64,000 nt of DNA. It comes from Micrococcales bacterium (GTDB taxonomy: Bacteria > Actinomycetota > Actinomycetes > Actinomycetales > Dermatophilaceae). The notes under the pieces are model-generated. The model saw only the letters and a list, made by a program, of their open reading frames with translations. It did not search any database and was not told where the DNA came from. Position 1 is the stretch's first letter; the number at the start of each line of letters is the position of its first letter. Made by a program: the position numbers and the translations under genes. Positions 63,871 through 64,000 of this stretch are shown here, in pieces. The stretch is from the NCBI GenBank assembly GCA_021287075.1, contig JAJTBD010000011.1, positions 60,323 to 124,322 on the forward strand. The letters run 5' to 3'.

Positions 63871-64000
63871 GAAAGAACGCTATCGGCGAGTACCGACAGC
63901 CGAAGTCAGCGATCGGGGAGGGGCGGAACTCGCCAGTTGGTGTGAAGTGGAGTCCGGCAGAGTGGTGTACGGCTCCCGGTGAGCGTGTCGCTGTAGAAGC

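Overview
The window is chromosomal DNA of a high-G+C actinobacterium. Supporting this are a mycothiol conjugate amidase (mca), a WhiB regulator, actinobacterial families such as DUF4307, DUF3817 and DUF222-HNH, a groESL operon with tandem CIRCE sites, and many apparently leaderless genes (TANNNT box 6-7 nt before the start codon). Gene content and the recurrent GGTATGCCGC hairpins suggest a member of Micrococcales, perhaps Intrasporangiaceae/Dermatophilaceae; the family assignment is a guess. No rRNA, tRNA or CRISPR array was seen.

Layout. 1-1.6 kb: end of a mobile element, with a tyrosine recombinase, a coupled XRE regulator cut by the window edge, and three copies of a 13-bp repeat. 1.6-7.3 kb: secreted peptidase-like protein, leucine-rich-variant protein, DUF1992, msrA, GNAT. 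7.3-16.8 kb: metB, greA, DUF4307, mca, hemolysin III, short-chain prenyltransferase (uppS-like), PIN-PhoH ATPase, secreted transglycosylase-like protein, coaA; this order resembles the Mycobacterium tuberculosis Rv1079-Rv1095 neighbourhood. 16.9-27.6 kb: glmS, acpS, solute-binding-like protein, secreted HExxH protein, nnr, then a tightly overlapping alr / hydrolase / tsaE / tsaB / rimI / tsaD operon. 27.6-36.4 kb: accessory metabolism (DUF3626, glutaredoxin-like protein, nagZ-like GH3, nucleoside hydrolase plus ribokinase, ferritin, THUMP-like methyltransferase, an XRE regulator with a broken membrane-protein partner, two oxidoreductase-like proteins). 36.4-38.7 kb: groES-groEL under HrcA/CIRCE control.

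38.7-46.5 kb is accessory and seems inserted between groEL and whiB3. First comes an unrecognised four-gene cassette (38840-41821) with lower G+C: a small secreted protein with two C-terminal cysteines, an ABC ATPase, a permease with a four-cysteine extracytoplasmic domain and a second membrane protein, all joined by 4-bp overlaps and preceded by a run of 15 G. This is the best candidate for an undescribed system. After an S4 protein comes an alcohol/aldehyde oxidation module: divergent GAF regulator, aldehyde dehydrogenase, AdhP-type alcohol dehydrogenase and DUF779.

46.6-64 kb: whiB3, guaB, a DHA2 drug-efflux MFS protein, guaB3, universal stress protein, amino-acid/amine permease, gabD2-like aldehyde dehydrogenase coupled to a ChoD-like GMC oxidoreductase, a beta-propeller surface protein, SURF1, DUF3817, guaA and a DUF222-HNH protein. 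Purine (guaB, guaB3, guaA) and cell-envelope precursor genes (glmS, alr, uppS) make up much of the core. Most genes end in strong hairpins, many built from the same GGTATGCCGC half-site.
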